Source: Molanna angustata
Lineage: Eukaryota; Arthropoda; Insecta; Trichoptera; Molannidae
Direction of reading: 5' to 3'
NCBI GenBank assembly: GCA_963576475.1
Contig: OY754969.1
Span: 25,192,318 to 25,256,317, forward strand
DNA: 64,000 bases
This document shows positions 36,659 through 49,544 of the stretch, one piece after another; the stretch's first letter is position 1, and each line of letters starts with the position of its first letter. The translations under genes and the position numbers were made by a program. Below the pieces are notes generated by a model. The model was not told the DNA's origin. It saw only the letters and a program-made list of their open reading frames with translations, and did not search any database.

Positions 36659-39629
36659 GTAGGTAAACGATCATTAAAAAAATTAAGTGTATCTACAAAT
36701 AAATAAGTGAAGTTGAAAACAGTATGTTAGTAAGAAATATCATTACTAAACACAAGACTTCAGCATACAAAAGAAAAGGATACATTGTACTAAGTATATT
36801 TATATATATTATGTACAGTTAATTAAATATTTTATTTATTTCTTAACAAATTTGCCAACTTAAACAGTTGGCTTTGCGTACGTAACCAAGGTTTTTTTTA
36901 TATTTGGTTAAATTACTATTTTTTTAATTGAATATTAATAAGATTTTATTTGTAGAATACAGCGCACTTGATGTGAGGTATTCTTAAAAAAATATTTATA
37001 AATCATATTATTATTAGTATTACAAACATACATTTGTATATATATCTATGATGGACTACAATAAGAGTATTCTTCAATGTTTGGTATATATTTTTCCACT
37101 TAAACTCGAGGTTAAAGGTTAGATTTGGTTTATTTATATTGTTTTAATGATTTTGCTAGTTTACCTTCATATTATGACGTGAAATAGTTTATATAAATTT
37201 TTGTTTACATAATTATTTACACACAAACAATAATAGCTGAAAAGTTACAATTTATTAACTTACAATATACATTTCATGAAACTATTCCTACATATTGTCA
37301 ATTACATGTGACAAGCAAATTCATTATTAAGTAATTACGTACTGGAACGTGCTGTAAATGTGTAGTGGATGAGGATGTGTAATAAGGTGACTAATGAGGT
37401 GTTTGCTATGTGAAGTTATCTCGTCACTTTTATAAAAAGGGTATTCTACTAAAAAATATAACATAATTGGTAATAGACATAGGTATATAAAACTACATAA
37501 ATTCCCTTTTTACTTAAATATTTTTTTCTTTCTGTTAATACGTATTTTAGTTAAGTAGCTTTGAATAATTTGTTTCTGTAAATAGATGAATTCTGAAAGC
37601 ACATTCCACGTCCAGACATATTTTCACTTGTTTCCTTCTATAAATTGTAATGAATACTTTTGTACTAAACTTCTACTGGTTGACATTGTAAGGAAAGTGA
37701 ATGGTGAAAGTTTTCCTTGAAATTTAATTTTTCTCTTCACTTATCAGAGTTTAAGATCTTTCCCTCTCGTACCATACAATTCTAAAGAACTTTCGATACA
37801 TTTCATGAGAATGGTTTTTAGTTTCAAGTTTCTGCATTATGTCCATAAAATACCATAAAGCTTTTTCGTATATTCCGTAAAATAATATTAAACCAAAATA
37901 CATCTTTTTAGAAAAAGAAAATGCGGAACTACACTCTACTGGAGTGATTTTTTTTACTAAACTTGATGGAATATTTTTGGAAATGTTTTCAAGGGAATAG
38001 TTTAATGCTGAAACGAGGGGCCGGAATAAGTTAAACCCTCGTAATCAGGTATTATTATAAGTCAGTGTTGTGGATTGAATAGGATAAGGGTTGCGGTTTA
38101 AGGTGTGGTAAGTATCAGGGGGAAAGGAAATAGGATAGACAATAGCCAATCATGGTGGTGGTATGAATTTTTGGTTTAATATAAACAATCACTTCAAGAA
38201 CAGTACTTTGTTGGACGAATACAAATTGGTCTTAGCCGATTTCCAATCGTCAAATAAAAAATGATGGACTTGCGATGGAACGTGAGTAATTTTTTTTGAA
38301 ATAAACACAAAATGGAAAGAAATAATTAATATTTTTTTTTCCTCTCTTTTTAAGTACGAATTATTTGTATGAACTACATCCAAACTTATGCCAATAATAA
38401 ACCCGCTTGCTTCGTCAGTAGGTAGATGGTACCTTTATGTACTAAAATTGAATAAAAAATCTATTTCATTTACCAAAATGATAGATTGCATCTGATAAAG
38501 GACATAATTTTGGTCTTATTTTTGTTTAAAAAAACTAATGGGAGTGAAACAGGGGATACTAGTATTTTTGTGGGCACCCATTATTTCTCATGTTAGGAAT
38601 ATGAAAATTCATATTATTTAAAATGTTGGTAATAATAACGTGTTTCAGCGTTTTAAACATCGACATATTAAAATACCAATTTCCACACTTTGAAGGCTGT
38701 TATCTGCAAAGGTCACCAGTACTCAGGGTTCTTAGTATCCAATCGTTGTTACCCGTTGTGCATACATATCCTTACACAGAAAAGAAACAGCCTTAATACT
38801 ATGAGGTGAGTCTAGTAGTTGCAGGCTCTTGATGTAGGTATTATAAATTACTGTAATTAAATTAAAAATTACTAGTTTCACTTTTCAGATCCCACTCTCG
38901 TGACATACTTTTCTTGCTTCATCCACGTCCATGTATCCTCTCATATACGCTCTTTTTTTATTTTTACTTTTAACGTCTCCATCTTCCAGATTTCCATTTA
39001 TGTGATCGTGCCAAATTTTCCTTGGACGACCTCTACTTTTCTTTCCTCTTTCGTTCCTATTAGACGGTCATCAGTTATTCTTTCTATGTAGCCAAATCAC
39101 CTAAGGGCATTAATTTTCATCTTACTTTCGATATCTCTTTCAATGTCTTACTCAACACTTAATATACTGCACACATTTATGTATATATAATTTCACACAT
39201 CTATCACAATATATCTCACCATAATATGTAACTATTCCTAACTTATCTTAGTATACTACAATAACTCCAGTGACAACCTGTAATTGGCTTTAGTATTTTT
39301 CTTAAATCATCGATATTTCATATAATTTTTTATGCGCTGTATGTTGTCCACTTAATAAATAAATAAATATCCTCGTTTTTAATTCTATCATACATAATTT
39401 TACTAATACTATTCTATCAAACTCATTTCAACCGCGTTTATTCTACTTTCATGCGTATTCTGCCATGACCATTTTTAATGTTATGGTAAATAAAATATAT
39501 TTAATAAAATAATGTTTATTTTTCATGTTCTTGTAGGTAGGTACTAGATTTTTTAAAAGTTTACTATATTCATAAATACCGTCTGTTTCCAAAAAAAATT
39601 ATAAAATGCAATGATTTTACTTTCTTTAG
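36659..39629 (+). other. Spon1: spondin intron (~3.0 kb)
   Basis: GTAGGT to CTTTAG. Mostly featureless AT-rich sequence; a LINE fragment lies near 38.9-39.5 kb. Confidence 0.9.
38890..39480 (-). pseudogene. decayed non-LTR retrotransposon tail, interrupted
   Basis: 38890-39125 on the minus strand reads KINALRWFGYIERITDDRLI and onwards. 39400-39480 reads HESRINAVEM, the block that precedes RWFGHM in the 14.8-kb copy. About 240 bp of unrelated AT-rich sequence separates the two parts, so this is one old copy with an insertion. Confidence 0.6.
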
Positions 39630-39836
39630 GTGACGTTTGAAGGTCTGTGGTCGAGGCACACTCACCCCAAAGACTTTCCAATGAACGGCTGGCTGACGAG
39701 GTTCAGTGATGTGATTGGAGCCTCTCACGCGGCTGACTATAGATTCTGGGACTACGGGAGACACGCCAGCGAAGGACTGAGGCAGTTGGCTGAGCACGGA
39801 GCCACGAGGGTGCTGGAGAGTGAACTAAAGGCAGAG
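39630..39836 (+). CDS. Spon1: F-spondin exon: spondin-N domain, N-terminal half
   Basis: 207 nt, 69 codons, phase 0 both ends, with acceptor TTCTTTAG and donor GAG|GTGGGC. It reads VTFEGLWSRHTHPKDFPMNG, WLTRFSDVIGASHAADYRFW, DYGRHASEGLRQLAEHGATR and VLESELKAE. The sequence F-G-W-(S/T)-x-x-x-H-P-x-D-(F/Y)-P and the run WLTRFSD-IGASH are the signature of spondin-N, a beta-sandwich domain of secreted matrix proteins. GC content is far above the surrounding intron. The overlapping minus ORF at 39570-39797 is a shadow. Confidence 0.97.
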
Positions 39837-40071
39837 GTGGGCAAACGGAATCCTGAGGTAGTTAGTTAATTTGTGTTTTCAGCATGCCGCATCCGATAAA
39901 GGCAGAATAACACAGAGCTTGGGTGATTTGGTAAGATACTTGCTTCAATGTGGTGTCAATGATTGTTGCCATTCTTATTCCGTCAATAATCACATATAAC
40001 AAACATTTGATTCGAATAATAACAATCAAGTCTTAATGATTCAAAAGATATAGTAAAAAAAAAAGTATTTT

Positions 40072-40558
40072 TACTCCTCACTAACCCAAGGGGATAGAGT
40101 GGGGAGTATGATTTCGCAATTTTGAAGGTTATTTTTTTTTGCAGATCATGCTGAGATTGTATTCTGAAAGTTTCATCACAATGTATATGTGTGTATGCTA
40201 TGTACGGCGTGTTCATTTAACTGTATCGATTATAGACTAAAGTACTCATTCGATTCATAGAATCATTAGATTTTGAAGGATATCTGAACAGTGTTTCTCA
40301 ATTTTGAGTGCATCTGGTTTCGAGTGCTCAGGAAACTTATATTTTGAAAATTTTATTTTCAAATTGGTAAAAAGGCACATCACTTTCATAAAATGGTATT
40401 GAAGAAATATCAAGTTTTCATAATAAAATATTTAAATAAAAAAAATATTAAATTAACTCATTTCACAAAATTGCTGAAAATTATCTATACAAACTTTGAA
40501 TCTTTATTGAGTGACTTTTTAGTGAGGAGTTTAGCCTTGGCCACAACCCACTATTTTA
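40072..40558 (+). repeat. dispersed repeat family X, copy 2
   Basis: Colinear with 5195-5700, from CTCCTCACTAACCCAAGGGG to GGCCACAACCCACTATTTTA. Confidence 0.8.
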
Positions 40559-40962
40559 ATAATTTAATAATGGCATGATAATTAACGAAAAAAATGCATG
40601 ATTCTAATGCCTTGTTCTTATAAAATGGGGGTATGATAAATGTGAAAATAACTACTTCTGAAATGTTTCTCCGAATGAACCATTCATTATCCCCAAACCA
40701 TGGGTGTTAGAGAGTTTTGCTAACAATCAATCAATTGCATAATTTATACCTACTTGTTATTTATTAACAATTCAAATTATTCATAATCTGTTATTTTTTA
40801 ACAACCCTTAAAAAATATTTTTGAAAAAGCATGGTTGGCAGCATTTACGAAAATATAAAGCAGAATTGAATAAAAATAAAGTTCCCCGTTCGACTATATT
40901 ATATGATTTGGATCTTTGCTAAATTAGACAATAGGTGGCCAAAATTTTTTCCTTACGTTTGG

Positions 40963-41060
40963 TTGTGCTATAGGTGAACGAAATCGGTCAAGACAGGATT
41001 CGAACTCGCGGCTACTGGATTACTAACCCAATGCACTAACCGCTCTGCTAACGACCCATC
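40963..41060 (-). mobile_element. SINE-B head, inverted
   Basis: The reverse complement gives the tRNA-Thr-like head (GATGGGTCGTTAGCAGAGCG, GGTTAGTGCATTGGGTTAGT, AATCC) and the block CGATTTCGTTCACCTATAGC. The 3' body is missing. Confidence 0.8.
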
Positions 41061-41768
41061 TTTCGTTTTATGTTAAATAGATATAAATATTTCGCGCATG
41101 TGTTTTTTACGTGTTCAAGCCACGGATACCAATTAATTGAAAACCCGGTAGTGTGACATGTGTGAGTTGCAAAATTGAAGAGGTAGAATTTAAAACAATG
41201 AATAATAAGTAAGATAAAAAAAAAACCAGGTTGTACCTATGACACCAAATGTGCGCATGTATTATGCGACTTAGGTATGTATTTATATTTCTTTATATAT
41301 TATGAATATGTACGTATTCCTACCTTTTGTATAGAAGCGGAGAAAATAATGGTGCCCCATATATTTATTCACTCTATTGAATTACCAAAGTGCTGAAAAT
41401 AAACGTAATACGTTAGGAATGTTTTGAGCATGGAAAATTTAGGAGTTTTCACGACGCTATTTTGAGAAGTGTGTTTATATTTTTAGGTAGCGTTAATCAC
41501 TTCATTTGTAGAAAATTTATTTTCCATTTGTGTAGCGTTTGCTTCCAAGGTTTTCTTTAAATAACTTTTTACTGGAAGAAAGTGTTTATTATTTATTTAT
41601 TGACATTAAAGCTTTTCGTGTGGAAATAAATGCCATGCAAATATTAAAATTACTCGTTTTTGTCAATATTTATTTATTTGCATTTTATTTATTACAAAAA
41701 ACACATTTTACATAAAAAAATTACATAGCTAAAAGGAAATTAAAACACTTTATAATATGATTCACTTT

Positions 41769-41936
41769 GGTCGATGGCAGAGCGGTTAGCGCACCGGGCT
41801 AGTAATCCAGTGGTCGTGAGTTCGAATCCTGCCTCGACCGATTTCGTTCACCTATAGCACAATCATTTATGCTTATTTTAGGGAAGGAAGATGTATATGT
41901 ACTTGTTTAACAAGGACATATTCATTTAAAAAATAA
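41769..41936 (+). mobile_element. SINE-B, full-length
   Basis: Head GGTCGATGGCAGAGCGGTTA through GTCGTGAGTTCGAATCC, then GATTTCGTTCACCTATAGCA and TAACAAGGACATATTCATTT. The AGT anticodon loop (CTAGTAA) is kept. Confidence 0.9.
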
Positions 41937-42230
41937 ATGACTTCCTTCAAAAAGAAATATACTCGTGTTTTGAAGGAAGTTGCAACTATTTACATACATA
42001 ATATATAGAACAACAAACAAAGTCATAAATTAATCAAAGGTAACAAAAAACATTCTTAAAAAATAGCCATACCTACATATATGTATAATGTATATGTAAC
42101 AAAAAAACAATATTTATAAAACAATTATGAATAATCAAATAAGCGTCTAATACCTACATACATATACAACAACAATGTCTACATAAAATTTCACAAACCC
42201 TCTTTATGTCTACATAAAATTTTTTTAGAT

Positions 42231-42275
42231 CGATAATATCATCACCACCAGAATTTGGTGGTGATGATATTATCG
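42231..42275. repeat. perfect 19-bp-arm hairpin
   Basis: CGATAATATCATCACCACC at 42231-42249 and its exact reverse complement at 42257-42275, with a 7-nt loop (AGAATTT). There is no transposon context. Confidence 0.95.
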
Positions 42276-43492
42276 TATGTCTCTGCTCAAGCAACAGTTC
42301 GTTAAACCATTTTACGCCAAGATACGTATAGTGGTTTTGTGCGTATCGTTATGTGCATTGTCGTTAATAAGATTAAAAAAATAGACTATTCGTAATCATT
42401 TCAATGAAAACCTTTATGCATAATTTTAAATTAAATCATTTTATAGAGTTGTCAAATAACTAATACACTCTCTGCTTGTAGAATATTTATTCTATATGTA
42501 ATTCCTTAGCTTGTGCTTATACAGACTAAAAGACCGTCATATCAGGTATTCCATATTCCATATTCTGTTTTATATTAATACAAAAACTAAAATAAATTAT
42601 GAAAGCTTAAAAAATTGCTAATTAGATATTTTATTTTCATTTTTCTAAAATCATTCGCAGACTTTCATTATACCTATAGGTACAGCAGATAATTTTAATG
42701 CATTTGGTTCAGTTTTAAAAAGGTCTTATTGCCTGATAAAAACTAAAGACGTTGCATTGAGATAATTTCCATATTGAGGTCAACCTGAAGTGCACTTTGA
42801 TCATAATAAGGTTTTACCAACCAACCAACATCGCTCTTTGCCTATTTAATTAACCTCTTGAACCGCAGCGTGGTATAAATTAAAATTATCTGAAGTTTAC
42901 AACTTTTGATATCAGTTTGCTTTATGAACTTTTTTACTCAACATGAAAGATTTTGATAAACTACGTTTTATTTAATGTTCCATTATCTGTTGAGATTCTT
43001 TATTATATTAATTTCTTGGCAAAAAATCTTCCTTTTAAGGACCTTGATGTTAATAATAATAATAATAAACACATCCTTGCACTCTGAGCAAGTTGCGAGT
43101 TTATTGCCGTATAGCAATTTCTTCCAACTAACCAGTGTTGTACTTGCTTCGTAAGTTGCTACATACATATTTGTGTGTTATGTTCTTATGTAAATCGATT
43201 GTGGCTTATTTATTTGGTAGAATTCCATTTTACATTAAAAAAATAAAACAATATATTCTTTTTCCCTCGGTAGCTATTTCGCCTTATCGTAATCGACTTC
43301 TTATCGACGTAAAAATAATATATTTTATGCAGAATCAAAAACATATTCTTTATTTTTATTTTTATGTTCTTATGTTATTTATCTATGTATGTATTCCCTC
43401 AGAGTTTTGCAAGGTGCCTTAATGAAATATGGTGATATTTTTGTATTACATAATAAAATATTATGTTTATCTTACCTGCTTAAAATTTTGTT

Positions 43493-43770
43493 AAATCGAT
43501 GGCGTATAAACATTAACATAAACATAGATCGATGTCGGATAAACATAAACATAGATCGATGGAGAATAAACATAAACATAGATAGATGGCGGATAAACAT
43601 AAACATAGATCGATGGAGAATAAACATAAACATAGATAGATGGCGGATAAACATAAACATTGATCGATGGCGGATAAACATAAACATAGATAGATGGCGG
43701 ATAAACATAAACATAGATCGATGGCGGATAAACATAAACATAGATCGATGGCGGATAAACATAAACATAT
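43493..43770. repeat. 27-bp minisatellite, about ten copies
   Basis: The unit is about ATAAACATAAACATAGATCG plus ATGGCGG, with variants CGATG/AGATG and GCGG/GAGA. It is a multiple of three and so creates ORFs in several frames (ININIDRWR on plus), which are artefacts. Two variant forms alternate in the middle, suggesting some higher-order 54-bp duplication. Confidence 0.95.
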
Positions 43771-43859
43771 ACCGTGCGAAAACATGTAAGAGCCATGCTG
43801 AATCTCAAACTCTCATATAGAGTGAGAAATTCAGAAATCTGAAGATCAGAGTGGCAAGG

Positions 43860-43985
43860 CTGGTCAACCGGCGGAATGGAAACCATCCACGTTTACCCAT
43901 ATCATGGATTTAATTATATAATGGAGTTCTATAATATCTTATGATGTACCCATATCGTGAATGGTTTTGATTCCGCCTGTTGACC
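43860..43985. repeat. inverted repeat next to the minisatellite
   Basis: GGTCAACCGGCGGAATGGAA and ACCAT at the left pair imperfectly with ATGGTTTTGATTCCGCCTGT and TGACC at the right. CCCATATC occurs in both halves. Confidence 0.7.
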
Positions 43986-43994
43986 AGAGTTTCC

Positions 43995-44640
43995 CCCCCA
44001 GGACTTACTCACATCGACGAAAGATTGGCAAAGATGATGTGACCACGACCGGGACATATCGCAGGACTAAAGGATCAAAGATGGACAAATAAGATTTTAG
44101 AATGGAGACCACGTGAGGACAAGAATAGTAAGGCACCATATCTAAGTTCTGTCATAGATATGGTGCCTCACTACAGGTTGATTCCCATTAAGTCTATTTT
44201 ATTAAAAAGATCTTAGTCACACCTTGCTTTGACACAGATGCTTTACTTAGTCACAAATGCTTTACATTTGAAAAGATCTGAAGTCGATGACAGTCCACGA
44301 GTGTGAATATTTTATTCACATACATCGATAGTTCTTTTTGCACATATGGTGCCGAGATTGCTAATCTAGAGGGCTCTATGAGCTACTTTTCGTGCTATGC
44401 ATTTTCTTTTTGTCACTCATTTAGCGTTCTGTGAAGGGGCCGTTTATAGTCCCCACATTCAGAGCGGGTGGTGGTGGTAGTAGCGAGGACAAGAGAAGTA
44501 GGAAGCAGAGACCACCTGAGGAAGACTATCTACGCGGTAGTCCGATGATATAAAGAGAGTTGCCGATGATTTAATACAGACGATAGAGATAGAGAACTCT
44601 GGAGAGATTTGAGAGAACCCAGAGACGGAAGAAACTACAT
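43995..44640 (+). pseudogene. decayed non-LTR retrotransposon C-terminus split by an insertion
   Basis: The first part (43995-44124) reads RLAKMM, then PRPGHIAGLKDQRWTNKILE and WRPREDK. The second (44485-44640) reads EDKRSRKQRP-like sequence, SDDIKRVADDLIQTI, RELWRDLREPRDGRNY. GH-A, W-KK-LEWRPR and RW-DDI-R-A are typical LINE C-terminal blocks. Stops and frame changes are present. Confidence 0.65.
44125..44484 (+). mobile_element. ~360-bp element inserted in the LINE remnant (family V)
   Basis: It is flanked by a 10-bp direct repeat, GAGGACAAGA, at 44115-44124 and 44485-44494, taken as the target-site duplication. The 5' end forms a perfect hairpin (GGCACCATATC 44132-44142 / GATATGGTGCC 44157-44167). 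The 3' end is GTGGTGGTGGTAGTAGC. A second copy lies inverted at 50593-50890. No ORF. It resembles a SINE or a short DNA element. Confidence 0.8.
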
Positions 44641-46784
44641 TAAAAATTTATAATCTCAATTAACTAGTGTTAAATAAATAACTTCAGTAATTAATATTAA
44701 TTCAAGGTCACAGATAAACTTTTATGCTGAAAACTAAATTATAATAATGTCTTATACATAATAGAGATACAAACGGTATAGACGATATAGACGCCATCCT
44801 CGAATCAAGTTAAATAGTTTTGGGGGATTATTTTGGGATACGGGCACAAAACTTGAGTTATATCGATTCAGAATTTATTGTTGAAATAGGATAGACGATT
44901 TCAAATAACACGGGTCGCAGAATTTAAAGGATGACCGAAATTATAAGATCGTTTTATAGTGCCTATAGGCCTTCAGTGCCAACTCGTTATCACACAGATA
45001 TAGGCCTTCAGTGCCAACTCGTTATCACACAGAATTGCGCTCCCTTCCATTGGATACATTAATTTAGTTAAATTGATTCACACGCTGTATACCACTTTGA
45101 AATTTTCACCATTTTATGACACGACAACTTGTAGATAGATTTTCATATTGACAATATTACAAATTCAATTTTACATGGTATGTACAAATGTCGGAATCGA
45201 CCCAGCAGTTGGTAATACTTTAAGATCTGTGCAATGTTCTAAATAATTTAATATCATTTAGATAAATCAATTAGCCACCTTTAATTATTCAACTATATAT
45301 CTTGTCACAGATTAGTAAGTTTAGTGTGATGTTATTTGTGAAGTATTAGATCGATTTTTCAAGGAAACAAACAGTTTTGTTTCAAACTATTTCATTCATA
45401 ATAATTCACTCTATTCAAAATCAATCAAAGCAATCGGTTTTTCCTTGCAGCGATCACGTAGAAATCCGTCATATGAAATAGCTCATACGTGATCTAACTA
45501 AATAAATAAAATTGTTTAAAATGTGTCATAAAGTTAACTCCTAATAATATTATAATTTTGTTAAACTAAAGTATTTGTCAATTCATTTATATTAATGCTT
45601 TTATCTTAATTAAATTATCTTGCAGACTAATTCTTAGGCAAGCGCAATTGCAAATATAATATCATTTTCTATCCCCCCTCCTAAACGAACATACATAAAG
45701 TAATTGGTCTGTCTTTTTTTTATTTCATAGTATTTTTACTGTTTATCTTATAAGAATGTATTTGTCCCTTAAATAAATAAATAGTTCATAGTTGACTTAA
45801 TGTAGGATTGTTGATAATATAAAGGTATATTATTTAAAGTGTATATCATCATAATCTAGTGAGGAAAAAGTTCATATTCACTAGCTTATCTTGTAAATTG
45901 AATATCAAACAATTCCACTATGCTAATCTTGTTTGGGATCGCATATTATTATCCCCTAGAGTAATAACATAATACTTATTAATTACATTAATCTTCTGTA
46001 AAACAATATACCTTCAGTTTAATGTATCAATGTAGGAATAGCTAGATAAAATACGGATAAACAAATATTTTATCCATATATATTTTAATAAATAAAATAT
46101 ATAACGTATTTAAGATAGATATGTAAGTAACACCATAACACACCACTCTTGTCGTTTCCACTTCAATCTACTAAATAAATACCTTTGATTTTGAAGAACA
46201 ACCAGTAAGATAATACAATATGCGATAATTTTAGTTATATTTAATATCATATCTTAACGATATAGATAATCATGGTCCTTAATTATATTGTATCAATCAT
46301 AATAAAAAAATAAGTTTTAACATATACATTTAATTTCTATATCTCACTCTTTTCTCTTGAATTAGACCCTGATGTCTACAGTACCAAAGAGAATGTCTCA
46401 CTTCGTCTCCTAGAATAAAAGTTTTCTTAACTATCTTTGCTGAGGTTGCTGAAGGTAATGAGCCTCGACTGCGCTACTTCGCCTAAAGTTTATTTTGGTT
46501 TAACCCTGCAACTTCTTGAAGTGCTCCTATATTTCATCCCCTAGACTCTAAAACTTTTTGTCAACAGTAATCAGGATGACTCAAAGTACTTCGTAAAAGG
46601 TTTAAATGAATTCGTATATTTTATAAGTAATGAAGCAGTAAATTTTTCAATACGGAAATTAAACAATTTATTACTAAATAAGTAACAAAGAGAATTCTTT
46701 GAAGGAAGATTTTTCACTTTTATAACAAAGCACTACTAGGGTCCCTCGTAATGTGCATTCACTATAAAAAATAAATCCTTTCGT

Positions 46785-46990
46785 GTTTTTGTGTTGGTAA
46801 TTTTGCAATTGATAGTTGACAATCTGGCGAAATTTGTTACGGAGTTGCCAACATTTTAAATATTTCCCTACTCTCTAAATTTACATAGAAATTAACTCGT
46901 TTTTTTGTTTTTGGAGGTATGTCAAAAAACAACTTTTATTATTCTCACTTTGCGACAAATACTACAGAATTAATTTATTCTGCTTGAGTT
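46785..46990 (+). repeat. repeat family W, copy 1
   Basis: Blocks GTTGGTAATTTTGCAATTGA, CAACATTTTAAATATTTCCC, TACTCTC and GGTATGTCAAAAAACAACTT, TTATTATTC recur in order at 48490-48695. Confidence 0.7.
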
Positions 46991-47094
46991 ATTGTACTTG
47001 CTTGTCAACCTATGGTTGAACCTAATCAAATTTTATTCGATATAATGTTTTTGTGTTAAATTTAACTAGCCACATTTAACACCCAATTAATATA

Positions 47095-47332
47095 GTCGGC
47101 CTTTTTGATTCAATTGTTTGGGTAACTGACTACTGATCCAAAGGTCCTGGGTTCGATTCCTGGTGGAGACACAGTTTTTAATTGTGTTTTCAGTCTGGAT
47201 CTGAGACGATTAATATTGTAAGTCTCCAGAATGTGGCAACTTGTTATTGGGTGCGTGTTAAAAAAATATTTGACACAGTACCTTTTAATTGCCCGAGAAC
47301 CAATACTAAATAAATAAATAAATATTTAAATT
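47095..47332 (+). mobile_element. SINE-A, full-length
   Basis: GTCGGCCTTTTTGATTCAAT head (A box damaged), intact B box CCTGGGTTCGATTCCTGGTG, the usual body, and 3' TTGCCCGAGAACCAATACTA followed by (AAAT)n. It ends about 220 bp before the 47556 exon. Confidence 0.9.
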
Positions 47333-47555
47333 TGTGTTATTATTAAATTTCAAATTTTTATGAATATTTTACCCAACGATATATTTTGTTTTCCTTATGT
47401 ATTTAGGTGAACTTATTTTTCGTTTGAGAGTATGTAGGAAAATTATGTTGTAATTAATTAGATATCATATTTTATTCCAAATTCTGGATAAAAAATAGTA
47501 ATGATTTATTTAATGATTTAAAGTGTCTGATTGTGGATATTTTTATTTGTCACAG

Positions 47556-47810
47556 AGTAACCACATCCGCACCATAATAAAGGCCAGAGGAATATCTTAC
47601 CCAAACTTGAATGGGAAGACATTTGCTGTGTTCAGAGTTGACAACCGCCATCATTTGATGTCCCTCGTCTCCATGATTGATCCCTCACCAGACTGGATAG
47701 TCGGAGTTTCTGGACTGGAACTGTGTCAGCCAAATTGCTCGTGGGTAGAGTCCAAGGTTCTCAATCTGTATCCGTGGGATGCCGGGACTGACAGTGGCCC
47801 TACGTACATT
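47556..47810 (+). CDS. Spon1: F-spondin exon: spondin-N domain, core
   Basis: 255 nt, 85 codons, phase 0 at both ends, with acceptor GTCACAG and donor ATT|GTAAGT. It reads SNHIRTIIKARGISYPNLNG, KTFAVFRVDNRHHLMSLVSM, IDPSPDWIVGVSGLELCQPN, CSWVESKVLNLYPWDAGTDS and GPTYI. The run SM-DPSPDW-VGVSG-ELC is the most conserved part of spondin-N, and DAGTDSG is the conserved acidic loop implicated in metal binding. NCS within CQPNCSW is an N-glycosylation sequon. Near-complete conservation and strict phase make this the surest exon. Confidence 0.98.
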
Positions 47811-48097
47811 GTAAGTTAAACATCACCATCGCATTCACCAATTTATGTTTATTTTGAACACTTGAAATCTTTTTAAGCTACGGAACATGCATCGAAATGA
47901 GAGAATAATATTTTGTACTTATCAATAGTTTTAGGAATAGATGATAATATTTTTTATCCCTGAGGTATGAAAGAAAGTATTTATTTTTAAAAGCGGTGAT
48001 ATAGCACGCGGTAACATTTCTGGGAAAATCTGTAATTTGATCTGTAAGTTTATAGTAAAAAATCCGTTTAAAGTGCATTTATTTAACACTTTTTGAC

Positions 48098-48443
48098 ATC
48101 TCAATAGAGACGAAGTTGGGATATTATTGAAGAACCAGGAACTCAAGACATTTACAGGGCTTACGACCTGTCATCGGCTGTGACCAATTATGACTTCTTA
48201 TTGAGTTCCCTTATCAATGTAATTTTTGAAAGTTCTATATATTTGAATAATGTGTAACAATGCACCTGAAAATAAGGAATTATACTATTGCCATCTATGA
48301 AGTAACCAAGAAACCTTTTTTGTAACGCCATCTATTGAGAAATTAGTTTATTTGTAAACAAAGTTTGTCAATGAAAATATCATTTGACTCCCGACAGGGA
48401 AAAAATCCAATGTTTGCGTATATGCAATTAAAAAAATATTCGA
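48098..48443 (+). repeat. repeat family Z, direct copy
   Basis: From TCTCAATAGAGACGAAGTTG to AAAAAAATATTCGA. The inverted relative is at 24085-24560. Non-coding. Its end block also forms the inverted pair at 23.5 kb. Confidence 0.75.
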
Positions 48444-48489
48444 TATTATATTGGATTATAAAAATGGCGGACTTATTGACTCGTATTGG

Positions 48490-48695
48490 TAAGTATTGGT
48501 AAGCTTGCATAGTTGCCAATCTGACGAATTTAATTCTACAAAGTTCCTAAAATTTTAAATATTTTGCTACTCTCTTTATTTATGCAAACTTTGCTTTTAT
48601 AAATAAATTTATAACTCATATTATTGTTTTTTTGGGGTATGTCAATAAACAACTTTTATTATTCGCGACGATTGCTACAGAATTCATTTTTCTAA
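48490..48695 (+). repeat. repeat family W, copy 2
   Basis: Diverged direct copy of 46785-46990, about 1.7 kb apart, with exon 47556-47810 between them. Confidence 0.7.
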
Positions 48696-48937
48696 AATTG
48701 CGTAATCTGTTACAATATCACATCTGCCAATGTTTAGTTTCTTGCATCTAGCAACACTAAAAAATCTTACCAACACCAAATAAATATTATTGCGAATGCA
48801 CTACATATATTTAAATATATTTTCCATGCAATTTTATAGTTATAAGTAGGTAAGTTTCTGCATTCGCTTCAAAACAAATTTCAAATCTATGCTCCTTCAT
48901 GCCATATTTTATTTATTGATTAAAACATTTTGGTTTT

Positions 48938-49073
48938 TGGTGGCAAAGCGGCTAGCGAGCTGGATTAGTAATCCTGCCACGACCGATTTCGTTTCGCTAT
49001 AGCACAAGCATTTATGCTTAATTTAAGCAATGTATGAGGATGTTTATGTACTTTTTACAAGGATATATTCATT
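48938..49073 (+). mobile_element. SINE-B with internal deletion in the tRNA head
   Basis: GTGGCAAAGCGGCTAGCGAG and GATTAGTAATCC pass directly into TGCCACGACCGATTTCGTTT, so the stretch holding the B box is deleted. The tail is intact. Confidence 0.85.
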
Positions 49074-49544
49074 ATCTTAAAAAAATAATTAAATTAATAT
49101 TTACATTAAAAATCAAGAAGTTAAAATAATTTTGTATTTCATCTACTTCTATTTTACATAACAGATATTTGTATCGTTCATCGCCTTTCAACAACTTTTA
49201 TTTTAAAACATAAATTTTCATATTTTTCAAATCTATTTTGGTCCCGTAATACGAGATAATTTTATTTTTAGTTTGGCTTAAGAATATTTTTTTTCCTTTT
49301 AGTGCTTATTTTGTTTAGTCCTACTTTTATAAAAACAAAAGATTTTTTTTAGTTACGTAAATTTTATTAAAATATTTCTTTTTACATCAATGGTTAGATT
49401 TTGTCAAAAGTAAAACAAAGTTTTTGTTCACTTTAATTTATGAATATCTTCTTATATTTTTTCCTCTTTTTAATTCTATTTTCTCTTTCAAAAAGGTTTA
49501 TTTATTCGCAGTAATTTAATGTATTTTACTAAATGAAAGCATTA

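Larger units (their letters stand above)
39837..47555 (+). other. Spon1: spondin intron (~7.7 kb)
   Basis: GTGGGC to GTCACAG. It holds the repeats listed below; 41062-41760, 42276-43490 and 44640-46780 contain nothing I recognise. Confidence 0.9.

Noticed and set aside
39570..39797. 75-codon minus ORF
   Set aside because: Shadow of the spondin-N exon on the plus strand.
43389..43886. ORFs with 9-residue repeats on both strands
   Set aside because: Open only because the minisatellite unit is 27 bp; all frames look equally repetitive.
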